From positions 1 through 13,430 of the forward strand of contig CALAUH010000260.1 of NCBI GenBank assembly GCA_937892225.1: a stretch of DNA of 13,430 nt. Reading direction: 5' to 3'. A program made the position numbers and the translations under genes. The stretch is from an uncultured Treponema sp. Its GTDB lineage: Bacteria; Spirochaetota; Spirochaetia; Treponematales; Treponemataceae. Below, one piece after another: positions 7,580-13,430 of this stretch. Positions within the stretch are counted from its first letter, which is position 1. Each line of letters starts with the position of its first letter. The notes beneath the pieces are model-generated. The model had not been told where the DNA came from, searched no databases, and saw only the letters and a program-made list of their open reading frames with translations.

Positions 7580-9145
7580 TTATTCAGCAGGGATAGTAAT
7601 TACTGTTCCAGAAATTATGTAATCTGGATTCTGTAATTTATTGTAATTTGCGATTTTTTTATATTTCCAGGGATTTTTATAAAAATTGTTTGATATATCC
7701 CACAGAGTATCGCCCCATTTTATTTTGTATTTTGTTTTTTCACCGTTTTTTTTTGATACAGGTTCATTTGGTGTAACACTGTCGGCATCTTCTATAACGA
7801 CAATTGCATTTTCAGAAGCCTTTGTATCATCTGCATTTGAAGTAATTTCTGTCTTCTGTTTAATTTTCTTAGCTTTTTTTACAGAAGATGATTTTAACGG
7901 AAGTATGAATAAAACTATTGTTGTTGCAATAATACAAATGATTGCACAGATTATACAAATAAGAACAGGAATTTTTGTTTTTTTCTTAACATCTTCCTGT
8001 AAGCCAGATTCTCCCTGTTCTGTTTCTTTATCATATAAACCTTTGAAACTTAATTGTTCTGAATCTTTTGCAGTTTCTTTTTCTGTATTATCAAATAAAT
8101 CATCTGATGGTAAACTTCTTTCTGTAAATTCTAAATCTCCGTCAGAAGATAATTCTGTTTCTGAGAAATTAAAATCATCATCAGAAGGAAGTTGAGTATC
8201 TGATAAATCAAGAGCATCTTCTGAAGCAGGAGTTTCTGTAAAATCAAGATTATCTTCGGAAGGTAAATCTGCACTTGCAAAATCAAAGTTTTCTTCAGAA
8301 GGAAGAGCGTTGTCAGATAAATCTAAGCTGTCTTCTGCAGAAAGTTCAGTATCAGCAAAATTCATTTCGTCTTCAGAAAGTGTTGTATCAGAAAAATCAA
8401 GAGCATCTTCTGAAACAGATGTTTCTGTAAAATCAAGATTGTCATCTTTTGGGATGGAAATGTCTGGAAGTTCTAAATCATCTTCGGAAAGTGTTGTATC
8501 TGATAAATCTGTATCACTAAAATCAACTGATTCTTCTGGAATTGATCTTGTAGTTTCAGAATCAACAAACATATCATCTGTGTTAGATTCACCCAAATTA
8601 AAATCTGAAAAATCTAAATCATCATTTTTGGAAATAGAAAGTTCGTCAGGTAACGATGCGTCATTAATTTCCGGCATTAAATTATCTGTATCAAATTCTT
8701 CTGCAAGGTCTTTATTAAAAGCATTTTCTACTGTTGGAAATTTTGCTCTGTCTAAAGGAATATTTGAATCTGAAATTGTAAAATCATCTGGAGTGGCAAG
8801 AGAAGCGGAATCTCGTACGATGTGCGAAAGTGATGAAACGGATTCTGTTTCTACACCTGTTTCTGTGTCTACAAGATTTGTAGCAAGTTCGCCATTCTGG
8901 TCTAAAGAAATTGAAAAAGAAATATTTGCTTCTCCGTTTGGATGTGCATTTAGATTTTCGATTTTTAATGTGTCTATATATTCTGCGCCTTCGATTGTAC
9001 CTGTTTCTGAACTGTACAAATCTACCATAACACAGGTTTGATCATTATTTGCGGTTGTAAGTTCTAAAGTTTTTGATTCTACAGAGCCTTCTTCCATGAT
9101 TGGATAAAAAGAGCCGTCTGCAAGCTTGATTCCTATTGTCTTCAT
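7580..9145 (-). CDS. Membrane protein: Hsp70 substrate-binding-like domain, acidic repeats, TM, LysM
   Basis: 521 residues. Residues 3-97 resemble the DnaK/Hsp70 substrate-binding beta domain: IGIKLADGSFYPIMEEG, LTTANNDQT, HPNGEANISFSISLDQNGEL and DTETG align with the LGGVFTKLI, TTAADNQT, PRGxPQIEVTFDID-NG and TG elements of DnaK. No ATPase domain is present. Residues about 165-360 are an acidic tandem repeat. Residues 392-417 form one transmembrane helix preceded by KKKTK, which predicts N-terminus inside. A basic linker leads to a LysM domain (472-520, YKIKWGDTLWDISNNFY) that would bind peptidoglycan in the periplasm. ATG 9145 is chosen over TTG 9190 because GGGGG lies 6 bases upstream and the domain begins there. 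It is the first gene of the operon with the lytic transglycosylase, so a murein role is inferred. I know no named gene for it. Confidence 0.82.
   Translation of the reverse strand: MKTIGIKLADGSFYPIMEEGSVESKTLELTTANNDQTCVMVDLYSSETGTIEGAEYIDTLKIENLNAHPNGEANISFSISLDQNGELATNLVDTETGVETESVSSLSHIVRDSASLATPDDFTISDSNIPLDRAKFPTVENAFNKDLAEEFDTDNLMPEINDASLPDELSISKNDDLDFSDFNLGESNTDDMFVDSETTRSIPEESVDFSDTDLSDTTLSEDDLELPDISIPKDDNLDFTETSVSEDALDFSDTTLSEDEMNFADTELSAEDSLDLSDNALPSEENFDFASADLPSEDNLDFTETPASEDALDLSDTQLPSDDDFNFSETELSSDGDLEFTERSLPSDDLFDNTEKETAKDSEQLSFKGLYDKETEQGESGLQEDVKKKTKIPVLICIICAIICIIATTIVLFILPLKSSSVKKAKKIKQKTEITSNADDTKASENAIVVIEDADSVTPNEPVSKKNGEKTKYKIKWGDTLWDISNNFYKNPWKYKKIANYNKLQNPDYIISGTVITIPAE
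8066..8653 (-). repeat. Acidic tandem repeat region in the LysM protein gene
   Basis: About eleven degenerate units of 12-14 codons with the consensus (S)-E-D-x-L-D-F-S/T-D/E-T-x-L-(P/S). A longer DNA duplication overlies them: the stretches starting at 8208 and 8397 (offset 189 bp) share TCAAGAGCATCTTCTGAA and then TTTCTGTAAAATCAAGATT. The region is therefore likely to vary in length between strains. Confidence 0.8.
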
Positions 9146-9151
9146 AAGAAA

Positions 9152-9156
9152 CCCCC
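9152..9156 (-). promoter_or_regulatory. GGGGG ribosome-binding site of the LysM gene
   Basis: Five Gs on the minus strand, 6 bases before ATG 9145, acting as the likely Shine-Dalgarno. The same run precedes the YD-repeat gene. Confidence 0.5.
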
Positions 9157-9225
9157 GTTTATAACTACCTATCTTTATATGGTAAATCAATTAATTCTTT
9201 TTATCAATAATAAAACTAATAATTT

Positions 9226-9252
9226 AAATTTTTTTAAAAAATTTGTTATACT
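9226..9252 (+). promoter_or_regulatory. Putative promoter of cardiolipin synthase gene with A/T tract
   Basis: TATACT (9247-9252) is a good -10 box six bases before ATG 9259. Just upstream is a near-palindromic A/T tract, AAA-T7-A6-TTT (9226-9244). At 17-bp spacing the -35 position reads TTAAAT, a weak match. The tract may act like an UP element or bend DNA. With no Shine-Dalgarno and so short a gap, the transcript may be leaderless. Confidence 0.5.
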
Positions 9253-9258
9253 ATATGT

Positions 9259-10836
9259 ATGAGAGAAAAAGATTTTGATAAGTTAATGTATAAAGACTCA
9301 AAAACAAAAAACAGGTTTAAAAAACTTGTTTACAGCCGTATTATTCTTGTTTTTTTTCTTATATTGATACAGATAATTATTTTCTTTTTATTTTGTATTC
9401 GCCTTAATAAATACATAGAATTTTATCTTGGTTTTTCTTTACTTTTATCATTTATATTTTTAATTTATCTTTCGAATTGTAAAGGAAAGAGTGAATTTAA
9501 GTTTGCGTGGGTTTTGCTTTTAGTTGTATTCCCGCTTTTAGGTATTTCTGCATATATTCTCTATCATCTTAATGTTGGTGGACTTCGTCTTAGAAAAAGA
9601 ATTATTTATGTAAAAGAAAAGACAAAAGAGATTCATGCGTCGGAAACAAAGGTAAAAAAAATATTACAGGAAAATTCAGAAATTTCAGATTTGGGATTTT
9701 ATTTAAAAAATCACGGAAGTTTTTATCCATCTGAGAAAAATAATTTAAAATATTATGAAAACGGCGAACTCTTTTTTCCTGAATTTTTGGATGAATTGGA
9801 AAAGGCTAAGAAGTTTATTTTTATAGAATTTTTTATTATTGGATTAGATGAAACCTGGGGTAAAGTGATGAAGATTCTTGAACGAAAAGTTCAGGAAGGT
9901 GTAGAAGTCCGCGTCCTTTATGATTCAATTGGTTCTGTACAAATTGCAACTTCTGCTTATCAAAAATATCTTAAGCGAAAAGGAATAAAATCACATATTT
10001 TCTTAAAGATGATTCCATTGTTTTCTACAAAATTGAACAATCGTGATCACCGAAAAATTGTAGTTATAGATGGAAAAGTTGCATTTACTGGTGGAATTAA
10101 TCTTTCGAATGAATATATGAATTATGGTAAAAACAGATTTGATTATTGGAAAGATAATGCTTTGAAAATAGAAGGCAGCGGTATAGAAAATCTTACAAAA
10201 ATGTTTTTACAGGATTGGAACTTAGAAACAAAAGATGATGAAGATTATGAAAAATATATAAGAATCTCATATAAAAATTATGACAGCAAAGGTGTTTTAA
10301 TTGCCTACGGAGATGATGCATACAATAATGAAGATATTGCAGAAGATGTGTATTTGTATTTTCTGTCTAAATCAAAGAAATTTGTATATATGACATCACC
10401 TTATCTGGTAATTGACAATCATATGGTAGAAACAATTCTTTTTGCTGTAAAACGTGGAATTGATGTAAAATTAATTGTTCCTTCGAAACCTGATCATTAT
10501 ATTACTTTCTGTATTGCCAGAACTTACTTAAAAGTTTTGATGGATGCCGGAGTACAGATTTATCTTTACGATAAAGGTTTTATTCATGAAAAGACTTTTA
10601 TTTGTGATGATAAAATGGCTACGGTTGGTTCAATTAATATGGATTATAGAAGTCTTTATCATCATTTTGAATGTGGTGCTTTTATGTATGATACGCCTGT
10701 TATTAAAGACATTAAAAATGATTATGAAAATACTTTAAAAGACTGTACTTTACTTACAAAAGAAATTTACAAAAAAATACCAATAATTCAAAAGGTAATT
10801 GGTTATATCTTTAGAATTATTGGTCCTTTAGTATAA
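9259..10836 (+). CDS. cls: Cardiolipin synthase (phospholipase D superfamily)
   Basis: A 525-residue membrane enzyme that joins two phosphatidylglycerols, or another phosphatidyl donor and acceptor, to make cardiolipin. Three hydrophobic segments lie at about 27-48, 54-71 and 83-103, somewhat more than the usual two-helix anchor. The catalytic part holds two HKD motifs: HRKIVVID (H264, K266, D271), followed by TGGINLSNEY, and HEKTFICD (H443, K445, D450), followed by VGSINMDYRS. This two-HKD arrangement and the length match bacterial ClsA-type enzymes. The gene diverges from the LysM operon across 113 bp and converges on the YD-repeat gene with a 4-bp gap. ATG 9259 has no Shine-Dalgarno. The fold is certain; the exact lipid product is inferred from the family. 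Confidence 0.93.
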   Translation: MREKDFDKLMYKDSKTKNRFKKLVYSRIILVFFLILIQIIIFFLFCIRLNKYIEFYLGFSLLLSFIFLIYLSNCKGKSEFKFAWVLLLVVFPLLGISAYILYHLNVGGLRLRKRIIYVKEKTKEIHASETKVKKILQENSEISDLGFYLKNHGSFYPSEKNNLKYYENGELFFPEFLDELEKAKKFIFIEFFIIGLDETWGKVMKILERKVQEGVEVRVLYDSIGSVQIATSAYQKYLKRKGIKSHIFLKMIPLFSTKLNNRDHRKIVVIDGKVAFTGGINLSNEYMNYGKNRFDYWKDNALKIEGSGIENLTKMFLQDWNLETKDDEDYEKYIRISYKNYDSKGVLIAYGDDAYNNEDIAEDVYLYFLSKSKKFVYMTSPYLVIDNHMVETILFAVKRGIDVKLIVPSKPDHYITFCIARTYLKVLMDAGVQIYLYDKGFIHEKTFICDDKMATVGSINMDYRSLYHHFECGAFMYDTPVIKDIKNDYENTLKDCTLLTKEIYKKIPIIQKVIGYIFRIIGPLV

Positions 10837-10840
10837 TTTT

Positions 10841-11665
10841 TTATTGATAAATATATTCAGAAATATTTACTAATTCGTTCTGAATTTCTCCGAATTTTTC
10901 GGCAACATCATATTCAGAAATTTTTGCAACATTACCGTTTGTATCATATTTGATGATAATTCTGTTAGTTATATTCTGGTTATTATCATAAGTTGTAATT
11001 TCAGTAAGTGCATCGTTTGTATATCTGAAAACATTGATTATAGAATTCTTTGTGTAATTATCAAAAGTTGTTATGCTTTCGATTTTGTTTTTTGCTGTAT
11101 AAGTATATGTTTTTTCAGTTTCCAAAGCACCTGATGCATTATAAAGAATTTCTTTTTCAACGTTTCCGTTTTTATTGTATTTATAGATAATCTTAAATCC
11201 AAGTGTACCTTCGCTGTTGTAATCAGATTCGTCTGTAAGTTTTCCGTCTGTATATGTGTAGATTATTTTTGTTTTAAGATTGCCTTTTTTATCATATTCA
11301 GATGTTTCTGTCTTTAAGTTGTTTTTATATGTACTTATAGATTTCCATAAAAGTGTTGATTCTTTTTCGTAATAGCATTGTTCGATTAAATTATTGTTTG
11401 CATCATATTTGTAAGTTGTTTTATTTAATAATTCATCTTTTGTAGAAAAAACTTTTGTTTCAGATTCTAATCTGTTTGCATTTAAAGTATGATTGATTTT
11501 TTCTTTAGGTGTTCGAAAATAATTACCAAATTTACTTGTAATACTGAAGTTAGTTTGTACATAGGAATTAATATTTCCTTCTACTGGAACAAATGTAAAA
11601 ACATCCAACGCAAAAAGTGCTGAACTTAAAGTTGCAGCGAGTACAAGTGAATAAAGCTTTTTCAT
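10841..11665 (-). CDS. Secreted YD-repeat-like protein
   Basis: 274 residues with a signal peptide (MKKLYSLVLAATLSSALFA, probable cut after residue 19 or 20). From about residue 75 to the end are roughly seven repeats of 20-24 residues built around Y-x-Y-[DN]-x-x-[GN]-[NK]-[LVI] (for example TYKYDANNNLIEQ, IYKYNKNGNVEKEILYN, IIKYDTNGNVAKISEYD). This is the pattern of YD/RHS and MORN-like beta-repeat proteins. No RHS core, toxin domain or membrane anchor is visible, so it is a short stand-alone periplasmic or outer-surface protein of unknown role. ATG 11665 is preceded by GGGGG at 4 bases. It diverges from the UDG-like gene. It is not part of a secretion or polymorphic-toxin locus as far as the window shows. 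Confidence 0.72.
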   Translation of the reverse strand: MKKLYSLVLAATLSSALFALDVFTFVPVEGNINSYVQTNFSITSKFGNYFRTPKEKINHTLNANRLESETKVFSTKDELLNKTTYKYDANNNLIEQCYYEKESTLLWKSISTYKNNLKTETSEYDKKGNLKTKIIYTYTDGKLTDESDYNSEGTLGFKIIYKYNKNGNVEKEILYNASGALETEKTYTYTAKNKIESITTFDNYTKNSIINVFRYTNDALTEITTYDNNQNITNRIIIKYDTNGNVAKISEYDVAEKFGEIQNELVNISEYIYQ

Positions 11666-11686
11666 AGAGCCCCCAAGAAAGCTTTA
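11652..11686 (-). promoter_or_regulatory. Possible hairpin enclosing RBS and start of YD-repeat gene
   Basis: AAAGCTTT occurs at 11653-11660 (codons 2-5) and 11678-11685 (upstream). In the mRNA, TAAAGCTTT and AAAGCTTTA can form a 9-bp stem whose loop contains GGGGG and the AUG. That could limit translation in a structure- or temperature-dependent way. The copies are self-palindromic, so a protein-binding site is an alternative. Confidence 0.4.
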
Positions 11687-11699
11687 AGGTTTATAAAAA

Positions 11700-11728
11700 T
11701 TGACATTTATATAAACTTAAAAATGATA
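11700..11728 (+). promoter_or_regulatory. Candidate promoter of the UDG-like/HAD gene pair
   Basis: A perfect TTGACA lies at 11700-11705. At 17-bp spacing the -10 position reads ATGATA (11723-11728), and better -10 matches further on (TATATT at 11727) would need too long a spacer. The -35 is convincing; the -10 assignment is uncertain. Confidence 0.4.
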
Positions 11729-11781
11729 TATTATGTATAAATATCGGAAGAAAGGGTTAAAAAGATAAATGCGAATATTTT

Positions 11782-12561
11782 ATGAATGAAAAACAGTATA
11801 AAATTTTTTGTAATTTTAAAGATGATTTAAAATCTTCTATAAAAAAATGGAGTAATTCAGTTGGTAATTTACAGGAACTTCAAAAAGAAGCTGTAATTGC
11901 AGATAAAACTCCTTTGTATAGTCTTGAAACTCCAGTAGTTTATAATAAAGATTTAGATTTAATTACTAAAGACAGCCAGATAAAATTAATTGTAATAGGC
12001 GATAATCCTGGAAAAGATGAACAGTTATTAAAAAACAATCGTTATCTTGTAGGACAGGCTGGAAAAATTGCAGACGGCTTTTTTAAGAAAAATCCTGAGT
12101 TAAAAATTGATTTTAGAAAAAACGTTATTATTTTAAATAAAACCCCTGTTCACAGTGCAAAAACTGTTCAGTTGAAAAGAATTATGCAGAATAAAGATGC
12201 CGCTGAATTGATTTTAGAAAGTCAAATCTGGATGGCAGAAAAAACTGTAAATTTTCTTTCTGATTATAATAATGCTGCTTCTTCTAAAGATGATATGCTT
12301 GAATTATGGCTTGTCGGATACAGTGAACTTAAAGAAAAAGGAATTTTTATTCCGTATAAAAATAAGATGGAAGAATGTCTGAAACAAAACGGTTTCTGGA
12401 AAAAGGTTTATGTTTTTCAGCATTTTTCTATGAATCGTTTTTCGATTGATTTAAATGAATTTATTATTAAGAATTCGAGCGAAAATTGTGAATTAATGGA
12501 AAATATTCATAAGATTGGTGAAAAACATAGGCAAGAAATTTTTAATTTTGTCGATAAATAA
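11782..12561 (+). CDS. Divergent uracil-DNA glycosylase superfamily protein
   Basis: A 259-residue protein with the UDG-fold signature. Motif A is IVIGDNPGKDE (70-80; family 4 has GEAPGxxE). RYLVGQAGKIADGFF (87-101) matches the family 4/5 PFVGxAGxLL element. NVIILNKTPVHS (114-125) matches the NxxxCxP strand. A late QHFSMNRFS (203-211) sits where motif B (HPSPL) is expected, keeping the histidine. UDGs remove uracil from DNA in base-excision repair. The four cysteines that hold the Fe-S cluster in families 4 and 5 are absent (only C10, C189 and C226), so it is a separate branch and activity is unproven. ATG 11782 lacks a close SD; a 6-codon upstream frame overlaps it. The HAD gene follows after 7 bp. 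Confidence 0.72.
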   Translation: MNEKQYKIFCNFKDDLKSSIKKWSNSVGNLQELQKEAVIADKTPLYSLETPVVYNKDLDLITKDSQIKLIVIGDNPGKDEQLLKNNRYLVGQAGKIADGFFKKNPELKIDFRKNVIILNKTPVHSAKTVQLKRIMQNKDAAELILESQIWMAEKTVNFLSDYNNAASSKDDMLELWLVGYSELKEKGIFIPYKNKMEECLKQNGFWKKVYVFQHFSMNRFSIDLNEFIIKNSSENCELMENIHKIGEKHRQEIFNFVDK

Positions 12562-12568
12562 TATAGTT

Positions 12569-13228
12569 ATGTTTGATACGATTTTATTTGATTTAGATGG
12601 AACATTAACAGATCCTGCAAAAGGGATAACAAATTCATTTAAGAATGCACTTAAATTTTTTAATGAAAAGATTCCGTCTTACAAAGAATTATGTACATTT
12701 ATTGGACCTCCTTTAGTAGATACTTTTAAAATTAAATTTAACTATGATGATGAAAAATCTGTTGAAGCTGTAAAAAAATATCGTGAATATTTTTCAAAGA
12801 AAGGTCTTTTCGAAAATAAAGTTTATAAAGAGATTCCAGAACTTCTTGAAGTATTAAACATGCTTGGTAAACGATGTTTTGTTGCAACTTCTAAACCTGA
12901 AGCATATTCTGTAAGAATTCTTGAACATTTTGATTTGTCAAAATATTTTGTAAGAATCTGTGGTTGTAATCTGGATGAATCTCGAAGCAATAAAGACGAA
13001 GTTATCGCTTATGCACTGGATGCTGCAAAGATTTCTGATGAAGATAAAGCCAGTGTATTAATGATTGGTGACCGTAAGCATGATATTATTGGTGCCAGAA
13101 AAAACGGTATAAAATCCTGTGGTGTTTTATATGGCTATGGTTCCCAAAGTGAACTTGAACAGGCAGGTGCAGATTTTATTGCTAAAGATGTTCGTGAAGT
13201 TTTAAAGATTGCAATTACAACCTTCTAA
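12569..13228 (+). CDS. HAD-superfamily phosphatase, phosphoglycolate phosphatase-like
   Basis: A 219-residue cytoplasmic HAD subfamily IA hydrolase. Motif I is FDLDGTLTD (D8 nucleophile, D10 acid/base), motif II is ATSKP (106-110), the motif III lysine is in NKDEVI (K142), and motif IV is GDRKHDIIGA (D168, D172 for Mg2+). A helical cap lies between motif I and about residue 85. The layout matches Gph/PpaX-like small-phosphate phosphatases; the substrate cannot be chosen from sequence. ATG 12569 is taken as start because motif I begins seven residues later; an upstream in-frame TTG (12515) would lie deep in the preceding gene. No clear Shine-Dalgarno is present, and translation probably depends on the UDG-like gene 7 bp upstream. 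Its TAA overlaps the TAG of the convergent gene. Confidence 0.9.
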   Translation: MFDTILFDLDGTLTDPAKGITNSFKNALKFFNEKIPSYKELCTFIGPPLVDTFKIKFNYDDEKSVEAVKKYREYFSKKGLFENKVYKEIPELLEVLNMLGKRCFVATSKPEAYSVRILEHFDLSKYFVRICGCNLDESRSNKDEVIAYALDAAKISDEDKASVLMIGDRKHDIIGARKNGIKSCGVLYGYGSQSELEQAGADFIAKDVREVLKIAITTF

Positions 13229-13430
13229 AGTTCAATAATTGCAGCACCGCTTTTGGAGTCTTTTTCGTATTTTTTAGAATCATCTTTTTTAATGTTTTTA
13301 AAAAGATAATCTAATTTTTTTCTAATATCTTTAAATGGATATCCTCCATATAAAAAAGATGAAAAACATAAATATGGAGCAATGAAAAATGTTCTATTAA
13401 CAAATTCTGAATACCAGAAGTTGATTGAGC
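13225..13430 (-). CDS. C-terminal end of an unidentified protein (5' part beyond window)
   Basis: An open minus-strand frame enters at 13430 and ends in TAG at 13225-13227, giving the last 67 residues. They include a hydrophobic, aromatic stretch (RTFFIAPYLCFSSFLYGGYPF), then a lysine-rich helical part (KDIRKKLDYLFKNIKKDDSKKYEKD) and the end SGAAIIEL. The frame is stop-free to the edge and uses codons like its neighbours. Its stop overlaps that of the HAD gene by two bases, which fits the window's tight convergent packing. I do not recognise the family from this fragment; a membrane-associated protein is possible. Confidence 0.6.
   Translation of the reverse strand, partial: SINFWYSEFVNRTFFIAPYLCFSSFLYGGYPFKDIRKKLDYLFKNIKKDDSKKYEKDSKSGAAIIEL

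Noticed and set aside
7686..8195. Plus-strand open frame of 169 codons
   Set aside because: Antisense to the LysM gene's C-terminal half, which has clear TM and LysM features on the minus strand.
8310..9041. Long plus-strand serine-rich open frame (243 codons)
   Set aside because: It is the antisense of the acidic repeat and N-terminal part of the LysM gene. Its composition (runs of S, E, K) mirrors the GA/CT-rich coding repeats and no start signal is seen.
9146..9225. Minus-strand promoter for the LysM operon
   Set aside because: Several TATAAA-like boxes exist, but none has a -35 at 16-18 bp, so no position can be supported.
1..13430. CRISPR arrays, insertion sequences, riboswitches, toxin-antitoxin or defence genes
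   Set aside because: Scanned both strands: no regularly spaced repeats, transposase motifs, recognisable riboswitch cores or defence-protein motifs were found.

Overview
This AT-rich window looks like a spirochaete chromosome, most likely a host-associated Treponema. That assignment is an inference. It rests on the low GC content, a lipoprotein signal with a loose lipobox, the cell-envelope genes, and an integrase N-terminus of a type I associate with treponemes. No rRNA or taxonomic marker is present to settle it.

Left edge (1-1383): a tyrosine recombinase (integrase) on the minus strand, broken by one in-frame stop and one single-base frameshift and running off the window. Its 5' end faces the 3' end of an initiator tRNA-fMet gene (1383-1455), which has a good sigma-70 promoter. 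The 137 bases between integrase and tRNA hold two perfect inverted repeats and a short direct repeat. This looks like the decayed end of an integrated element whose body lies to the left of position 1.

Middle (1521-9145): a PrsW-family membrane protease (minus) diverges from a shikimate kinase-like gene (plus). A minus-strand series follows. Read in transcription order it is: a LysM membrane protein with a cytoplasmic Hsp70 substrate-binding-like domain (9145-7580), a lipoprotein lytic transglycosylase (7570-5468), a CPA2 cation/proton antiporter with CBS domains (5466-3736), and after a 72-bp gap an Nfu-type Fe-S protein (3663-3394) and a SlyD-type prolyl isomerase with a cysteine-rich tail (3392-2823). 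The first three are spaced 9 bp and 1 bp apart, and the last two 1 bp apart, so they look like one or two operons.

Right part (9259-13430): a cardiolipin synthase diverges from the LysM operon. A secreted YD-repeat protein (minus) follows, then a divergent uracil-DNA-glycosylase-like protein and a HAD phosphatase on the plus strand. The window ends in the C-terminus of an unidentified minus-strand gene.

Genes are packed tightly. Three convergent pairs meet with gaps of 0 bp, 4 bp and a 3-base overlap of stop codons, with no room for separate terminators. Two plus-strand genes, the shikimate kinase and the cardiolipin synthase, have a -10 box six or seven bases before the ATG and no Shine-Dalgarno, so they may be read from leaderless mRNAs. 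I see no CRISPR array, intact mobile element or clearly new defence system. The most unusual protein is the Hsp70-SBD/LysM membrane protein paired with a lytic transglycosylase. No stretch of more than 300 bases lacks a gene.
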